Below are positions 1-5,987 of a stretch of 6,443 nucleotides of DNA, piece after piece (positions within the stretch are counted from its first letter, which is position 1; the number at the start of each line of letters is the position of its first letter). Both the position numbers and the translations under genes were made by a program. This DNA is from Acidobacteriota bacterium (GTDB taxonomy: Bacteria > Acidobacteriota > Terriglobia > Terriglobales > Acidobacteriaceae), in the NCBI GenBank assembly GCA_028873155.1, contig JAGWML010000173.1, positions 1 through 6,443 on the forward strand, written 5' to 3'. The notes under the pieces are model-generated. The model did no database searches and had not been told where the DNA came from. It saw only the letters and a program-made list of their open reading frames with translations.

Positions 1-353
1 ATCTTTTGCTGGGTAGCCGCGTCGAGCATGACCGTTCCCGGCGTCATATTCGCCATGCTTGCGGCCTGGTCGCCGGAGCCTCCTGACATGTCCATTCCTG
101 GCATATTGCTCATGTCCTGACCCGAGCCCGCGGTGCTTCCCTTAGCCTGCTTGCCGGACATATCCATCCCGGGCATATTGTCCATGCTGCCGGCTTGCGA
201 GGAGGCCTGCTGCCCTGGGGACGCTGCGGTCTGGCGGGCTGCGGCCTCTTTGTGCACCGCATACCAGTACGCCGACCCTCCTCCCAGCACAATTCCGGCA
301 ATCAGCAATGCGATACCGATGACCAGCGCGCGCGTTGTGAAAGCGAATTTCAT
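1..353 (-). CDS. cusB: CusB-like RND efflux periplasmic adaptor (membrane-fusion protein), N-terminal part only
   Basis: Partial gene cut by the left edge; 117 codons are visible from ATG at 353. The protein starts MKFAFTTRAL with one hydrophobic segment (about residues 9-25, LVIGIALLIAGIVLGGG), an uncleaved anchor or signal sequence. A flexible Gly/Ser/Ala/Gln stretch follows with two near-identical Met-rich blocks, MDNMPGMDMSG (57-67) and MSNMPGMDMSG (81-91), and a shorter MANM (100-103). TPGTVMLDAATQQK then resembles the start of the adaptor fold of CusB/HlyD-type proteins. In the CusB family, N-terminal methionines bind Cu(I)/Ag(I) and deliver it to the CusA pump. The start has a good ribosome site (AGGAAGGA, 6 nt before ATG) and lies 12 bp after the outer-membrane factor stop, so the two are co-transcribed. 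A CusA-type pump should follow beyond the edge. Family call is firm; copper/silver specificity is inferred from the Met blocks. Confidence 0.85.
   Translation of the reverse strand, partial: MKFAFTTRALVIGIALLIAGIVLGGGSAYWYAVHKEAAARQTAASPGQQASSQAGSMDNMPGMDMSGKQAKGSTAGSGQDMSNMPGMDMSGGSGDQAASMANMTPGTVMLDAATQQK
42..185 (-). repeat. Tandem Met-rich coding repeat in the adaptor gene
   Basis: Two 29-bp units, at 85-113 and 157-185, match at about 24 of 29 bases and are spaced 72 bp (24 codons) apart. Each encodes M-[DS]-N-M-P-G-M-D-M-S. A third, degenerate half unit near 42-60 encodes MANM. The DNA-level similarity points to internal duplication of a metal-binding segment. Confidence 0.75.
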
Positions 354-365
354 GACTGTTCCTTC

Positions 366-1760
366 CTATTCCGTCAGATCGGTGTTGACCAGCGGCTCGA
401 TCCGGGCCAGCGCGGTCTCGTAGTTGCTCAGTTCCTGGTAGTAACCGACTTCGTAGTCGAGCACGTACACGAAGTTATCGAGCATGGAGAGAAAGTCCAC
501 CTTGCCCACCTCGTAGGCGGACATCGAGGATTCGAGCGCCAACGACGACTGCGGTACGATGGCCTTTGCGTAAAGATTCATCAGGTCCCGCGACGCCGTT
601 GCCGCAAGATACTGCTGTTTGATCTCGAAATTGACTGCCGTCAGGCGATCATCGAAGTCGCGATTGGCTGCATTCAGGTCGTGGCTGGCTTCGATCACAC
701 CCTCGCGCTGCTTGCTGCGGAAGAAGACGGGGATATTGATCCCGACCATGACTCCGTGCATATCCGCCATATCGGGGCGCTGCTGGTAGGTGTAGGCGAC
801 GCTGAAGTTCGGATCGTAGGCCTTTTGCGCGAGCTTTACACTGTCCTGGCTGCTCTCGATCATTCGCCGGTCGCGTTCCAGACCGGAGTCATTCTGGTGC
901 GCCATCGCGTAGAGGTCTTCGAGTGAGTCATGGAAGTCCGCGGGCTTGACTGGTGCGGGCGGCGGGAGCGGAGATTCGGGATCCTGGTAAAGCAATGTGT
1001 TGAGCCGCGCTTGCGCCGTGTGCTCCTCCTGGCGCAGAACAATGAGCTTCTGATCGATCCGCGCAACCTCCACCTGCGCTCTCAGCACATCCTGCTGAAT
1101 GCCCTTGCCGACACGGTATCGGGCTTCGGCGATGTTTTCGAGTTTCTGAAGGAGATCCTTGTTCTTTTCGGTGATTTCGAGCGCCATCGTGTCGTAGTAG
1201 TACGCGTAGTAGGCAGCCTTTACTTCGGAGACAACCTGGCGCCGCGTCTGCTCATACTCCCACCGCCCGGCCTCCGCCTCGCGGTCGGCTATCTTGCCGC
1301 GCAGTCCGAGCTTTCCGGGAAAGGGAAGATCCTGGCTCACCGTGAGTCCCCTGTAACTCGATGGGTCACCATGTTGCACGCTGAATGGAGTAATGTTTCC
1401 CATCCATCCGCCGGAGACCATGGGATCGGGCAGCGAACGCGCCTGGGGAGCGCGCGCGCGCTGTGCCTCGAACCGCTCCGCAGCTCGCTTGATCGCGGGA
1501 TTTCGTGCCAGCGCAGTCTCAACCAGTTGCTGCAGGGTGACCTGTGAGTCTGCGGTTGCCTGTTCTGCGTCCACCGGGGCAGTTGGAGAACTCACGCCTG
1601 CCGGTCCCGCTTGCGCTGGTTCAGATGGTAAGGATGCGGAAGGAGTTGGCGGAAGGCTTGTCTCAGAGTCGCCGGCGTTCGTCTGCGCTCCTGATAGTCC
1701 TGCGCAGAGCAACAGGATTCCCGCCACGATCCACGGATATGGTTTGGAGAGGCTATTCAT
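366..1760 (-). CDS. TolC-family outer-membrane efflux protein (CusC-like)
   Basis: 464 residues, the normal length for an outer-membrane factor that forms the exit duct of a tripartite RND pump. Residues 1-25 are a Sec signal peptide (hydrophobic WIVAGILLLCAGLSGA, likely cut after SGA). A Pro/Ser/Ala-rich linker (about 30-72) precedes the first outer-membrane-efflux repeat (VTLQQLVETALARNPAI, from 74). Typical family signatures follow: SLPDPMVSGGW, the GLTVSQDLPFPGKLGLRG region, AEARYRVGKGIQQDVLRAQVE, and a second repeat with long helices ending near ALARIEPLVNTDLTE. There is a Cys in the signal region, but LLLC is a poor lipobox, so unlike E. coli CusC it is probably not a lipoprotein. The ATG at 1760 overlaps the upstream stop by 8 bp (ATGAATAG), with AAGGA 5 nt before it, suggesting translational coupling. 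The adaptor gene follows 12 bp downstream. Family is certain; Cu/Ag substrate is inferred from the neighbour. Confidence 0.9.
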   Translation of the reverse strand: MNSLSKPYPWIVAGILLLCAGLSGAQTNAGDSETSLPPTPSASLPSEPAQAGPAGVSSPTAPVDAEQATADSQVTLQQLVETALARNPAIKRAAERFEAQRARAPQARSLPDPMVSGGWMGNITPFSVQHGDPSSYRGLTVSQDLPFPGKLGLRGKIADREAEAGRWEYEQTRRQVVSEVKAAYYAYYYDTMALEITEKNKDLLQKLENIAEARYRVGKGIQQDVLRAQVEVARIDQKLIVLRQEEHTAQARLNTLLYQDPESPLPPPAPVKPADFHDSLEDLYAMAHQNDSGLERDRRMIESSQDSVKLAQKAYDPNFSVAYTYQQRPDMADMHGVMVGINIPVFFRSKQREGVIEASHDLNAANRDFDDRLTAVNFEIKQQYLAATASRDLMNLYAKAIVPQSSLALESSMSAYEVGKVDFLSMLDNFVYVLDYEVGYYQELSNYETALARIEPLVNTDLTE

Positions 1761-2556
1761 CGTGTTCCTTCGCTCGGCCGTTCACTGGCTCGTTCGGGAT
1801 CGAAGCTCCTGGCTCGTCCGCGGATTCAGTGTGCTGATAGATTTCGTCGGTGGCCCAGTCGAACACCTTGCGGGAGAGTGGGGCCTTCAGGTCGAAGGTG
1901 TAGGTATCTCTGAAGCCGAACACGAACAGGTGATAGGCGTCTGGATCGGACAATGTCTGAAGATCCGCCCATCGCCAACTCCGGCTGTCTTCGGATGAGG
2001 TTGCAACAAAATCGATGCCTTCGTTGCGAATCCGCAACACCCCATTCGTGCCGCCGGTCAAGGTCCGGTGACGAACAGGAATCGTGACGATTGCCGCAGC
2101 GTTCGGATCGGGGTCCGCATTCTGCGATGGCCGCGCAACCGCATCCGCAACGCCCGCCGCCACGGCCGGAGGCAGTGTCTGGGTCAAGTCGAACCGGTAC
2201 TCACGCTCTCCGGGCCGATGCAGGCTCCGGTTCAAGTACGTCTTGAGCACCAGACGGTGCGGCGTGATGTAGACGGTGTGAATATCTCCGAAAGTCCATT
2301 TCAGGCTGCGCCCGTTTGCCATCCGAAACTCGATTCCTCTCGCATCGACCGCAAAGGTGCCACGATCTTTTCCGAGAAGAAAGGTTTTGTGCATTCGCGC
2401 AGCGCTTTCCCAATGGAGCGGAGCCATTGCCGGATGATCCTGCCGTCCTGCAGGCTGTTTTGCTGCCTGAGCTACCATTGGAATCCCGCTCAGAACGACA
2501 GCGAGTGCCGGAAGGAGGATGATCATCATGCAGCGTGTCCATATTCGAGAAAACAT
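1753..2556 (-). CDS. Secreted protein of unknown function with two PH-like repeats
   Basis: 267 residues from ATG at 2556. I do not recognise a named family. This start is chosen because GGAG lies 9 nt upstream and the protein then opens with a clean signal peptide (MMIILLPALAVVLSGIPMVAQAA, cleavage near residue 30-32). The frame is open further, to 2646, but that adds a charged leader before the signal. The mature part has two segments of the same pattern: residues 66-140 (GTFAVDARGIEFR, SLKWTFGDIHTV, YRFDLTQTLPPAV) and 172-240 (GVLRIRNEGIDFV, SWRWADLQTL, YTFDLKAPLSRKV). Each is a run of short beta strands with a Trp-x2/3-D step and a final helix, as in bacterial PH/GRAM-like domains. The tail is acidic and probably disordered. 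Its overlap with the outer-membrane factor gene places it in the efflux operon, so an envelope accessory role is inferred. No metal-binding cluster is visible. Confidence 0.75.
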   Translation of the reverse strand: MFSRIWTRCMMIILLPALAVVLSGIPMVAQAAKQPAGRQDHPAMAPLHWESAARMHKTFLLGKDRGTFAVDARGIEFRMANGRSLKWTFGDIHTVYITPHRLVLKTYLNRSLHRPGEREYRFDLTQTLPPAVAAGVADAVARPSQNADPDPNAAAIVTIPVRHRTLTGGTNGVLRIRNEGIDFVATSSEDSRSWRWADLQTLSDPDAYHLFVFGFRDTYTFDLKAPLSRKVFDWATDEIYQHTESADEPGASIPNEPVNGRAKEHDE

Positions 2557-2705
2557 AAGCAGAGTCTCCGAACTTGAGAGTCCTTCGCCCACCGGAGAGG
2601 GCAGAAAGGATTTGGCTTTCTTGGTGTGCGAGCAACTACGGTTCACCTGGAGGGGACAGAGTTTCGGAGCGACGATCCGACAAACTCCGGGCGACGGAAA
2701 GAGGG
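2557..2705 (-). other. 149-bp intergenic spacer with an imperfect hairpin
   Basis: No gene is supported here. The clearest structure is an interrupted inverted repeat at 2582-2609: CCTT and GCCC pair with GGGC and AAGG around an 8-nt loop. It lies just before the ribosome site of the PH-like gene and has no T-run. It could be an RNA-processing or attenuation element between the small Cys-rich gene and the rest of the efflux genes, or a chance structure. No promoter was recognised in the spacer. Confidence 0.35.
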
Positions 2706-3095
2706 TTAGATCAGAAAGGTGCAGAGACCTTCGCGAAATGGCAGGGAGAAGGGCGGCCCCGTGCGTTGTGGCATTGATTCGCGGTTCGCTGCCGGTACGA
2801 CGAATCCGATATCCGGTTGGCTGTGCATCGCCACCAGATCTGACCGGCTCTCTGTTGTCCGTTGATCGTTAAGCGGTATTGCCCGATGAGACGTTGTGCC
2901 GCAGCAGACGGGTGTGGTGATTTCCGTGCCCGTCCGGGCAGCGACCTTCGCGACCGCCGACGTCGCCATCATCGGGCACTCCGATGTGCAGCATTTCATG
3001 GAGTGCATTGTCTGACGGCAGGGCGTCAGAGCCAGCACGGGCATCGCCGTTAGAGCGACTAGCAAGCCCGCAACGAATTTGGCGAATCGCCTCAT
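2706..3095 (-). CDS. Small secreted Cys/Met/His-rich protein, putative periplasmic metal binder
   Basis: 129 residues; not a family I can name. The start at 3095 has a strong ribosome site (GGAGG, 7 nt upstream). Residues 1-23 form a signal peptide (MRRFAKFVAGLLVALTAMPVLA). The mature N-terminus is dense in soft-metal ligands: C26, M30, H31, M33, C35, C36, C40, M42, M43, then C64, C65 and H70. The second half has no obvious domain and ends in FLI with a lone C125. Ligand density plus position as first gene of the efflux set, divergent from a two-component system, suggests a periplasmic copper/silver scavenger or chaperone. A redox or disulfide role is also possible. It is separated from the next gene by 149 bp, so it may be made at a different level from the pump parts. 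The reading frame is well supported; the function is inference. Confidence 0.7.
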   Translation of the reverse strand: MRRFAKFVAGLLVALTAMPVLALTPCRQTMHSMKCCTSECPMMATSAVAKVAARTGTEITTPVCCGTTSHRAIPLNDQRTTESRSDLVAMHSQPDIGFVVPAANRESMPQRTGPPFSLPFREGLCTFLI

Positions 3096-3135
3096 CCCCG
3101 TGCCTCCATGGTTGCGCCCAGTGTCCCCAACGGTA

Positions 3136-3151
3136 TGTGATCCAGATCACC
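3136..3151. promoter_or_regulatory. CRP-type palindromic operator
   Basis: The arms GTGATC and GATCAC (3137-3142 and 3145-3150) are perfectly complementary around a CA centre. Read on the minus strand, the 16-mer GGTGATCTGGATCACA matches the ideal CRP site TGTGATCTAGATCACA at 14 of 16 positions. It lies 41-56 nt upstream of the small Cys-rich gene, inside the leader predicted from the sigma-54 candidate. It could serve an additional promoter or act as a repressor block. The protein that binds it is not in this window. Confidence 0.55.
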
Positions 3152-3270
3152 TGGCGCTCCGGGGTTGTTGGCCTGCTGCAGCGGGCGCCTGCATCCGCGG
3201 GTTTCACGATTCCCGGCCGGCGTTCGGAGTGCGGATAGTGTGGTCGCTTGGGTCATGCGCCATCCTAATA

Positions 3271-3286
3271 AGCATCTCGCTTGCCA
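3271..3286 (-). promoter_or_regulatory. Candidate sigma-54 (-24/-12) promoter for the efflux genes
   Basis: On the minus strand the sequence reads TGGCAAGCGAGATGCT, against the sigma-54 consensus TGGCACG-N4-TTGCW. The invariant GG and GC are at the exact required spacing, and 10 of 12 defined positions match. Predicted transcription start is near 3260, giving a leader of about 165 nt before the ATG at 3095. A neighbouring NtrC-type activator makes the match meaningful, but it is not experimentally shown. Confidence 0.55.
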
Positions 3287-3370
3287 TACCCTCAAATCGG
3301 ATAAATGATTCCAGGAGTGAGCCTTGTGCGAAATTCGTCATACTTCTGGTGCTAGGAGTTATTGCCGCGT

Positions 3371-3412
3371 TGGCGCATTTGAGGCAGGTGCTGGCGCATT
3401 CAAGGCAATTAC
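3371..3412 (+). repeat. Tandem 21-bp direct repeat, likely activator-binding site
   Basis: Two adjacent copies (3371-3391 and 3392-3412) share TGGCGCATT, then two changed bases, then AGGCA. The 21-bp period equals two helical turns, so bound proteins would sit on one DNA face. The array lies about 110-150 bp upstream of the predicted minus-strand transcription start, a normal distance for an NtrC-type enhancer. Each copy also carries TGGC and GCA at sigma-54 spacing (8 of 12 positions), so they could instead be weak promoters for the kinase gene. Confidence 0.5.
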
Positions 3413-3476
3413 CGCGGCTCTTGCCCCGGCTGCAGAGCGCCAATTTCCGCCACCATAAGAGAAGATAGGAGTTGAA

Positions 3477-3482
3477 AAGGAG
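3477..3482 (+). promoter_or_regulatory. Ribosome binding site that sets the kinase start at GTG 3490
   Basis: AAGGAG lies 7 nt before GTG at 3490, an ideal spacing. The in-frame TTG at 3472 would have its nearest purine run (TAGGAG) directly abutting the start, too close to work well. GTG 3490 is therefore preferred. Confidence 0.7.
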
Positions 3483-3489
3483 TGCGTCC

Positions 3490-4605
3490 GTGAGTGCCGG
3501 CAGTCAGAGACGTTTGCGCGCAACGACCCTGATCGGTGCGATTGTGGTGGTGTCCCTGCTGCACTATCTCACCCCCACCAGCCACTTCGTGCTGCACCCG
3601 CTTCTCCAGCGCGCTTACTACATACCGATTCTGCTGATGGCCTGGTGGTTCGGATGGCGTGGCGGTCTGCTGGCTGCGGGCATTGCCGGGATCCTCTACA
3701 TCCCGCATATCGTCATGGCGTGGGGGGCAAACGAGGAGTACAGCATTGCGCAATACGTCGAAATTGGCATGTTCTTCGTCATCGCCACGCTGATCGGGGT
3801 TCTTGCCGATGCTGAGCGCAGACAAAAGCAGAAGATCCAGGAAACCGCAGCCAAGCTGAGCGAGACCTATGCCCAGCTTCAGGCTTCCGTGGAACAGGTT
3901 CGCCGCGCCGACCGCCTCTCGGCGCTAGGGGAGCTTTCCGCTGGCCTTGCGCACGAAATTCGGAATCCTCTCGGCGGTTTGGATGGAGCTGTACAAATTC
4001 TGAAGCGCCCGGAATTGCCTGCTGAGACGCGCCAGGAGTTCGCCGAGATGGCGGGCAAAGAGGTCGAGCGTCTGAAGTCTCTGCTGACGAACTTCCTCGA
4101 CTTCGCACGGCCGCAGACGCCACGCAAGAGCTTTTTGGAACCAGAATTGCTGCTCCAGTCAGTAGCAAGCCTCGTGAGCGAGACTGCTCGGATGGCCCAC
4201 ACCGAAATCCGTGTCGAGTTCAACGGAACAGGGCAGATTGCGGTCGATGCCGAGCAGATCCGGCAGGTGCTGCTCAACTTGGCGCTCAACGCGGTCCAGG
4301 CAATGCCGGATGGTGGGGAGATTGTGTTGCGCTCGCGGCAGGAAGGCGGATCGGTGATTTTGGAAGTGGTCGATCAGGGTGTCGGAATCGCGCCGGAGAA
4401 TCTGGAGCGCATCTTCGACCCTTTCTTTACGACGCGCGCGGCCGGCACAGGGCTTGGTCTTTCCATCGCCTTTCAGATCGTTCAAGGGAACGGAGGCAAG
4501 ATCACGGTGTCGAATAACTCAGATCGCGGCGCAACTTTCGCCGTCATTTTCCCGCTTGTTTCCGGGGAGCCTGAATCAGTTCCGGTTAGGAAGGCAACTG
4601 CATGA
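3490..4605 (+). CDS. Membrane sensor histidine kinase, NtrB/ZraS type
   Basis: 371 residues from GTG 3490. It senses a signal at the membrane and phosphorylates the partner regulator encoded next to it. Four membrane segments are visible at about 12-28, 43-56, 59-78 and 89-106, joined by very short loops, so there is no PAS or large periplasmic sensor domain. A charged coiled coil (107-142) leads to the HisKA domain, H-box LSAGLAHEIRNPLGGL with phospho-acceptor H155. The ATPase domain has the N-box NLALNAVQAMPDGG (N263, N267), G1 box DQGVGI (D295), the IFDPFFTT F-box and G2 box GTGLGLS (319-325), all intact. This box style is typical of kinases paired with NtrC-type regulators (NtrB, AtoS, ZraS). 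His and Met residues lie in or near the membrane part (H25, H32, H36, M50, H73, M76, M94). The stop overlaps the regulator start by ATGA. Family call is firm; Cu/Ag as the signal is inferred from the divergent genes. Confidence 0.9.
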   Translation: MSAGSQRRLRATTLIGAIVVVSLLHYLTPTSHFVLHPLLQRAYYIPILLMAWWFGWRGGLLAAGIAGILYIPHIVMAWGANEEYSIAQYVEIGMFFVIATLIGVLADAERRQKQKIQETAAKLSETYAQLQASVEQVRRADRLSALGELSAGLAHEIRNPLGGLDGAVQILKRPELPAETRQEFAEMAGKEVERLKSLLTNFLDFARPQTPRKSFLEPELLLQSVASLVSETARMAHTEIRVEFNGTGQIAVDAEQIRQVLLNLALNAVQAMPDGGEIVLRSRQEGGSVILEVVDQGVGIAPENLERIFDPFFTTRAAGTGLGLSIAFQIVQGNGGKITVSNNSDRGATFAVIFPLVSGEPESVPVRKATA

Positions 4606-5987
4606 CAACTGCTCCGATCCTTATTGTTGACGACGATGCCAGCCAACGCCGCTTGATTGAGTTCTGGCTCCAGGAGGATGGCTATCGAACGGTCACGGCC
4701 GAGGACGGAAAGGCCGGCCTCCGCGCATTTGAGCAGCGCGCTCCCGCTCTGGTCATCACCGATGTGCGCATGCCGGGCATGAGCGGCCTCGACCTGCTGG
4801 GAAAGATCAAGGGCGATAATCCGGATATCCCCTTCATCCTGATTACGGCATTTGCCACAGTGGACGACGCGGTTGAAGCCCTGAAGCTCGGCGCAACCGA
4901 CTACATCCTCAAGCCTCTGAAGGCCGATGAGGTCAAACTCAGCGTACGCCGCACCCTCGAGCAAAAGGAGCTGGTCGATGAAAACCGGCGGCTGCGCGAG
5001 TTCGCCGGCGACAGCTTTCGTTTTGAGAGCATCCTCGCCCAGTCTCGCCGGATGCGCAGCATTCTCGAAATCGCGGCCCAGGTCGCGCGGCGCGATTCCA
5101 CCGTGCTTCTGACTGGTGAGTCTGGCACCGGCAAGGAACTGCTCGCCAAAGCCATCCATCAAACCAGCCTTCGGGCCAACAAGCCATTTGTCACCGTGAA
5201 CTGCGGAGCACTTCCGGAGAATCTTGCCGAGTCGGAGTTATTCGGCCACCGCAAGGGTTCTTTCACCGGCGCCATTGCGGATCGCGCCGGCAAGTTCGAG
5301 TCTGCCAACGAAGGCACGATCTTTCTCGATGAGGTGGGCGAGCTTTCGCTTCCCCTCCAGGTGAAGCTTTTGCGGGTTATCCAGGAGCGGGAGATCGATA
5401 AGGTCGGCAATGCCCATTCCATCAAGGTGAATGTGCGCATTCTTGCCGCCACGAATCGCAACCTGAAGAACCTGGTCGAGGACGGCCAGTTCCGCGAAGA
5501 CTTGTACTACCGGCTGAGTGTTGTCACCATCGACGTGCCTCCGCTGCGCGAGCGCCAGGAAGACATTCCCTTGCTCGCGCAGCACTTCGTGAAGCAGTTT
5601 TCCGACCGGTACGCTATCCCGGGCTTATCCATCACCGAGGAAGCTCTCGAGAAGCTCGGGCAATACAACTGGCCGGGCAATGTCCGGGAGTTGCAGAACG
5701 TGATCGAGCGAGTTTCAGTGCTGGCGAGGAGCAACAAAATCGGCGTAGACGAACTTCCGCTCGAAGTTCGGAGTTCCGCGTCCCGGATCGCCAGCATCAG
5801 CCTCAAGCTCCCGGAAGAAGGCATCGACCTCGAACAGATCGAAAAGGAAATCCTCCTTCAGGCTCTCGAAAAACATTCCTGGAACCAGAGCCAGGCAGCC
5901 CGCTACCTCAATATCAGCCGGAAGACCCTCATTTACCGGATGGAGAAATTCGCTCTTCTGCCTCCAGCGCCTGAAAGCTCAACCTGA
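4602..5987 (+). CDS. NtrC-family sigma-54-dependent response regulator
   Basis: 461 residues, the usual length for this family. Receiver domain 1-120: acidic pocket D10-D12, phospho-acceptor D54 (VITDVRMPG), T82 and K104 (LKP) all present. Linker about 121-143. AAA+ sigma-54 activation domain about 144-370: Walker A GESGTGKE (172-179), sigma-54 contact loop GSFTGA (219-224, usually GAFTGA), Walker B GTIFLDEVGEL (238-248, D243 and E244), FREDLYYRLSV (297-307) and sensor II WPGNVREL (357-364). A C-terminal Fis-type helix-turn-helix (about 428-450, NQSQAARYLNISRKTLIYRM) binds enhancer DNA. It is the partner of the kinase encoded immediately upstream (ATGA overlap 4602-4605). Likely targets are the sigma-54-like promoters flanking the pair. 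The closest well-known functional analogue is ZraR of the zinc-responsive ZraSR system; orthology is not claimed. Confidence 0.95.
   Translation: MTTAPILIVDDDASQRRLIEFWLQEDGYRTVTAEDGKAGLRAFEQRAPALVITDVRMPGMSGLDLLGKIKGDNPDIPFILITAFATVDDAVEALKLGATDYILKPLKADEVKLSVRRTLEQKELVDENRRLREFAGDSFRFESILAQSRRMRSILEIAAQVARRDSTVLLTGESGTGKELLAKAIHQTSLRANKPFVTVNCGALPENLAESELFGHRKGSFTGAIADRAGKFESANEGTIFLDEVGELSLPLQVKLLRVIQEREIDKVGNAHSIKVNVRILAATNRNLKNLVEDGQFREDLYYRLSVVTIDVPPLRERQEDIPLLAQHFVKQFSDRYAIPGLSITEEALEKLGQYNWPGNVRELQNVIERVSVLARSNKIGVDELPLEVRSSASRIASISLKLPEEGIDLEQIEKEILLQALEKHSWNQSQAARYLNISRKTLIYRMEKFALLPPAPESST

Larger units (their letters stand above)
3096..3489. other. Divergent regulatory region between the efflux genes and the two-component genes
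   Basis: 394 bp with no convincing gene on either strand. It holds a CRP-type palindrome (3136-3151), a minus-strand sigma-54-like promoter (3271-3286), a tandem 21-bp repeat (3371-3412) and the kinase ribosome site (3477-3482). An ATTGCC/GGCAAT inverted pair (3361-3366 and 3404-3409) flanks the tandem repeat. Only weak sigma-70 -35/-10 pairs were seen for the kinase, for example TTGCCA at 3282 with AATGAT 17 bp later. Confidence 0.7.

Noticed and set aside
195..926. Long plus-strand open frame of 243 codons
   Set aside because: It lies antisense to the well-supported outer-membrane factor and shows no domain; it is a by-product of GC-rich codon use, as are the other frames opposite that gene.
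2557..2646. 30-residue N-terminal extension of the PH-like protein
   Set aside because: It would put a charged leader in front of a clean signal peptide; the ATG at 2556 has its own GGAG site at good spacing.
3324..3458. 44-codon leader frame starting TTG behind AGGAG, and an overlapping frame ending at 3468
   Set aside because: The first has a plausible ribosome site but a rare start and low-complexity product; the second has no supported start. The tandem repeat is better explained as a binding site.
3472..3489. TTG at 3472 as kinase start
   Set aside because: The purine-rich site abuts the TTG, while GTG 3490 has AAGGAG at 7-nt spacing.
4482..5162. Minus-strand open frame of 226 codons
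   Set aside because: Antisense to the kinase/regulator junction and the receiver domain; composition is that of a mirrored coding frame.
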